Part shown: positions 20,055 through 22,085 of the stretch, piece after piece
Layout of the letters: every line of letters starts with the position of its first letter
Position numbering within the stretch: position 1 is the first letter of the stretch
Origin: Campylobacteraceae bacterium
GTDB taxonomy: Bacteria > Campylobacterota > Campylobacteria > Campylobacterales > Sulfurovaceae
Length of the DNA stretch: 22,085 nt
Direction of reading: 5' to 3'
Assembly: GCA_026986355.1 (NCBI GenBank)
Contig: JALSOO010000256.1
Coordinates: 1 to 22,085 of the forward strand
The notes under the pieces: model-generated
Database searches by the model: none
The model's input: the letters and a program-made list of their open reading frames with translations, nothing else
What the model was told of the DNA's origin: nothing
Position numbers and translations under genes: made by a program

Positions 20055-21413
20055 TTAGAGCATTCTTTGGTGGTATTTGTTAAGAATATGGAGATAACTT
20101 TGAGTATATTTTTTAAGAGTAGATTCATTAAATGAAGCATTATGCCAAAGAAGAACAAACTCTCCTTGATATTTTTGCACAATGTCAAAGTAGTAATCAC
20201 TTAATTGATTAAACTCCTCAACACTCTTAACCTCTTGTGCAAAAGTAGCCTCCATTAAAATAAGAGGTCGTTCAATAATATTTAGTTTTTTTCTTGTTAA
20301 AATATTAAATGGATGATAGGCATAACAACATCCTGCTCTAAAGCCACTTTTATTAGCATAAGCCAAATTGGAGCACCATTTAAAATTATTATTATCCCAA
20401 AGTTGCCATGTTGTTGGTAGTTCAAATCTCAAATAGTGTTCTCGTCCAGATTCTAATTTTGAAGAGAGAACCTCTTCTAAAGTATCTTTCTCTTTTTTAA
20501 ATTGTTTAGCATTATTATATGCATTATAAGAGGGGTGTATTCCGATACTATGCCCTCTGGATTTAATGGTATTTAGAATCTTAAAACTTTTTTCACTTTT
20601 TATATCATATCTATTATCATATTTTTGGGTTGTTCCTCCTGCCATAAAGAAAAAATGAGATTTTAAATGAAACTTATCACTAATATCCATTATTTTCTCA
20701 AATGTATCATAGGGGTCTTTTTTTATTCCTAGCTTTAACGCTATATACTCATATAGCGTTTTAAAGGGAAGGATTATACTTTTTCTATATAAAATATCAC
20801 CTCCCATTCCTTTTATCACTTTTTTTATAGTTGGAAATCTCTCTATCTCATCAATATCATGAGTTAAAAGCATAGAAAATTTTCTATCTTTACGTTTACC
20901 TTTATACTCTAATTTAGTTAATAGATTCCAAAAAAACTCTACATACTCATTAACAATAGCCCTGTCAAGAAAATCATTTTTATAAGCAAGTGATGATTCA
21001 GCCGGAAATCTATTATGTTCATCTCTATCGTTAATAACATACTCTTCCCATCGAGTTAACATAAAGAAGAGTGTTGCAAAAATATCAATATCAAGGTCAA
21101 TACTATTCTTTTTTATAGAAATCGAACCAGTACCCCAAAAAATAGGTAAATTTTTCTCACTAAAAAACTCTGAGGAGATATTTTTTATTTTTTTAGGAAT
21201 ACTACGTTTAGTTAAATAAGACAAATTCTCCTTATAAGAGGAAAAAAAACTATCTAAAATAGTAATTTTATTATTATTTGGTAATACTATTTGATAATCA
21301 TCATTAGATGAGAAAATTATTTTATAAGATATACCTAGAAACTCTTTTAGTAAAATATTTATAATATAGTCTCTTTCCTTGGTATTATTGTTAGGAGCGA
21401 TAATAGTTATCAT
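20055..21413 (-). CDS. Polysaccharide deacetylase family protein with N-terminal DUF7033-like region
   Basis: A 452-residue cytoplasmic-looking protein without signal peptide and the first gene of the operon. The N-terminal 170 residues contain the FWGTGS and TRWEEY segments typical of the DUF7033 part; the NodB/CE4-like part follows with LLTHDIDE (His185, Asp186, Asp188), FFFMAGG, SRGHSIGIHPSYNA (His288, His293) and LLWHN near the C terminus. CE4 enzymes use Asp and two His as metal ligands to remove acetyl groups from sugars. Members with this architecture occur in surface-sugar clusters of Campylobacterota and Bacteroidota. The motif is THDID rather than the standard TFDD, so activity is not certain. 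ATG at 21413; a promoter lies about 36 bases upstream. Confidence 0.82.
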   Translation of the reverse strand: MITIIAPNNNTKERDYIINILLKEFLGISYKIIFSSNDDYQIVLPNNNKITILDSFFSSYKENLSYLTKRSIPKKIKNISSEFFSEKNLPIFWGTGSISIKKNSIDLDIDIFATLFFMLTRWEEYVINDRDEHNRFPAESSLAYKNDFLDRAIVNEYVEFFWNLLTKLEYKGKRKDRKFSMLLTHDIDEIERFPTIKKVIKGMGGDILYRKSIILPFKTLYEYIALKLGIKKDPYDTFEKIMDISDKFHLKSHFFFMAGGTTQKYDNRYDIKSEKSFKILNTIKSRGHSIGIHPSYNAYNNAKQFKKEKDTLEEVLSSKLESGREHYLRFELPTTWQLWDNNNFKWCSNLAYANKSGFRAGCCYAYHPFNILTRKKLNIIERPLILMEATFAQEVKSVEEFNQLSDYYFDIVQKYQGEFVLLWHNASFNESTLKKYTQSYLHILNKYHQRML

Positions 21414-21448
21414 TACTTTTTCTATCTTTTATATTAATTTCTAATGTA

Positions 21449-21454
21449 ATTATA
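21449..21454 (-). promoter_or_regulatory. -10 box of the polysaccharide operon
   Basis: TATAAT on the minus strand, about 36 bases upstream of the deacetylase ATG. No other convincing promoter is seen inside the operon, where genes overlap or lie within 5 bases of each other. The spacer 21414-21581 is very AT-rich and separates this operon from the divergent acyltransferase. Confidence 0.5.
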
Positions 21455-21552
21455 CTATTTAAAATATAAAATAATAATAAAATATAATTATTAATTTAAC
21501 ATATTAAAATAAATTTATTTTTGTTAAAATATTATTTTAATACTCTTTTGTA

Positions 21553-21558
21553 TATAAT
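21553..21558 (+). promoter_or_regulatory. -10 box of the hexapeptide acyltransferase gene
   Basis: TATAAT preceded by a TTTTG run, 24 bases before the ATG at 21582; AGGA at 21570-21573 is the ribosome site. Confidence 0.5.
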
Positions 21559-21581
21559 TCCAAAAAAGTAGGATTTATAGA

Positions 21582-22076
21582 ATGAGAATTATTGAACTCT
21601 ATTATGAAAAAGTTTTAAATAAAGATGTTCCCTATTATGCCAGGTACTCACTGTGGACAATTATCGTTAAACCTATAAGAAAATTTTTTAATATTGTAAT
21701 TATCCCCAATATCCCTTTTTTACGTCTTCGTGTTACACTGTATCGACTGATAGGTTTCAAAATTGGTAAGCGAACTGATATTGGTATGAAGTGTTATATA
21801 GATGAGATAAATCCTTCTAAATTTATTTTGGAAGATGATGTGACTATATCTTGTAATTGCTATTTTACTTGTCATGGGAAGGGACAAGGACATACACCTA
21901 TTATCATCAAAGAGGGTACATATATAGGAATGAGAGTAAATGTCGTATCTGGTAAAAATGGAGTTACTATTGGTAAAAATGTTATTGTAGGGGCAGGAAC
22001 ATTAATTACAAAAGATATTCCTGATAATGTAACAGTAGTCGGTGTTCCTGCAAGGATTGTCAAGCATCATGTCTAA
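21582..22076 (+). CDS. Hexapeptide-repeat acyltransferase (WcaF/LacA-like)
   Basis: A 164-residue left-handed beta-helix enzyme that should transfer an acetyl group from acetyl-CoA to a sugar hydroxyl or amine. After an N-terminal region with a hydrophobic stretch (about 36-50), hexapeptide turns run from IGFKIGKRTDIGMKCYI to the C terminus; ISCNCYFTCHG supplies the likely catalytic His in the usual loop, and IGKNVIVGAGTLITKDIPDNVTVVGVPARIVK is the classic C-terminal end. Length fits the family. It points away from the sugar operon but belongs with it by function, and a further gene seems to follow in the same direction. Substrate unknown. Confidence 0.9.
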   Translation: MRIIELYYEKVLNKDVPYYARYSLWTIIVKPIRKFFNIVIIPNIPFLRLRVTLYRLIGFKIGKRTDIGMKCYIDEINPSKFILEDDVTISCNCYFTCHGKGQGHTPIIIKEGTYIGMRVNVVSGKNGVTIGKNVIVGAGTLITKDIPDNVTVVGVPARIVKHHV

Positions 22077-22085
22077 TATCTTAAA
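22069..22085 (+). CDS. Possible start of a following gene, cut by the window end
   Basis: ATG at 22069, inside the last codons of the acyltransferase in another frame, opens MSNIL and runs off the window. AAGGA at 22052-22056 could serve it, at a longish distance. An overlap of 8 bases would be usual for this operon style, but five codons are too few to identify or prove a gene. Confidence 0.3.

Noticed and set aside
20054..20200. N-terminal extension of the Wzy-like protein
   Set aside because: It coincides with the coding end of the deacetylase gene; the inner ATG at 20053 fits the operon spacing.

Overview
The window is a stretch of AT-rich chromosome from a member of the Campylobacterota (the former Epsilonproteobacteria), most probably a free-living marine or sulfidic-habitat lineage of the Sulfurovum, Sulfurimonas or Arcobacter type. 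The signs are the low G+C, T-rich promoters with good TATAAT boxes and poor -35 boxes, the tRNA order Gly-Leu-Cys-Ser, a porin of the campylobacterotal type, and a MutS7-type mismatch-repair protein with an HNH tail, a subfamily known from this group, octocoral mitochondria and giant viruses. The genus is an inference; no rRNA is present. I see no insertion sequence, phage gene, integrase or CRISPR array.

Left part (1-6.7 kb): housekeeping and envelope genes. The 3' end of an unrecognised gene (1-342) converges with a periplasmic tandem PilJ-domain protein. Then come an SRP RNA gene (minus strand) and a divergent tRNA-Ser(GGA), a small membrane-anchored zinc-ribbon protein, an outer-membrane porin, a four-gene tRNA operon (Gly, Leu, Cys, Ser(TGA), minus strand), ilvD (dihydroxy-acid dehydratase) and a cysteine-rich Sel1-repeat protein. 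Clear hairpin terminators sit between zinc ribbon and porin and between ilvD and the Sel1 protein.

Middle (6.9-14.4 kb): three cell-wall enzymes in a row on the plus strand, an NlpC/P60 lipoprotein and two paralogous YcbB-type L,D-transpeptidases. They are followed by the MutS7-HNH protein, which starts at TTG behind a leader that can fold into a hairpin.

Right part (14.4-22.1 kb): a tightly packed minus-strand surface-polysaccharide operon, transcribed from about 21.44 kb leftward. Its order is polysaccharide deacetylase, Wzy/ligase-type membrane protein, WbqC-like protein, GT4 glycosyltransferase, PIG-L/LmbE deacetylase, second WbqC-like protein, second GT4 glycosyltransferase. A hexapeptide-repeat acyltransferase points away from it on the plus strand. 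The two WbqC/GT4 pairs with a PIG-L deacetylase between them suggest a sugar amino-group remodelling step; the chemistry is not established and is the least explained part of the window. Two automatic starts should be moved inward: the Wzy-like protein to 20053 and the first-transcribed GT4 to 18119.
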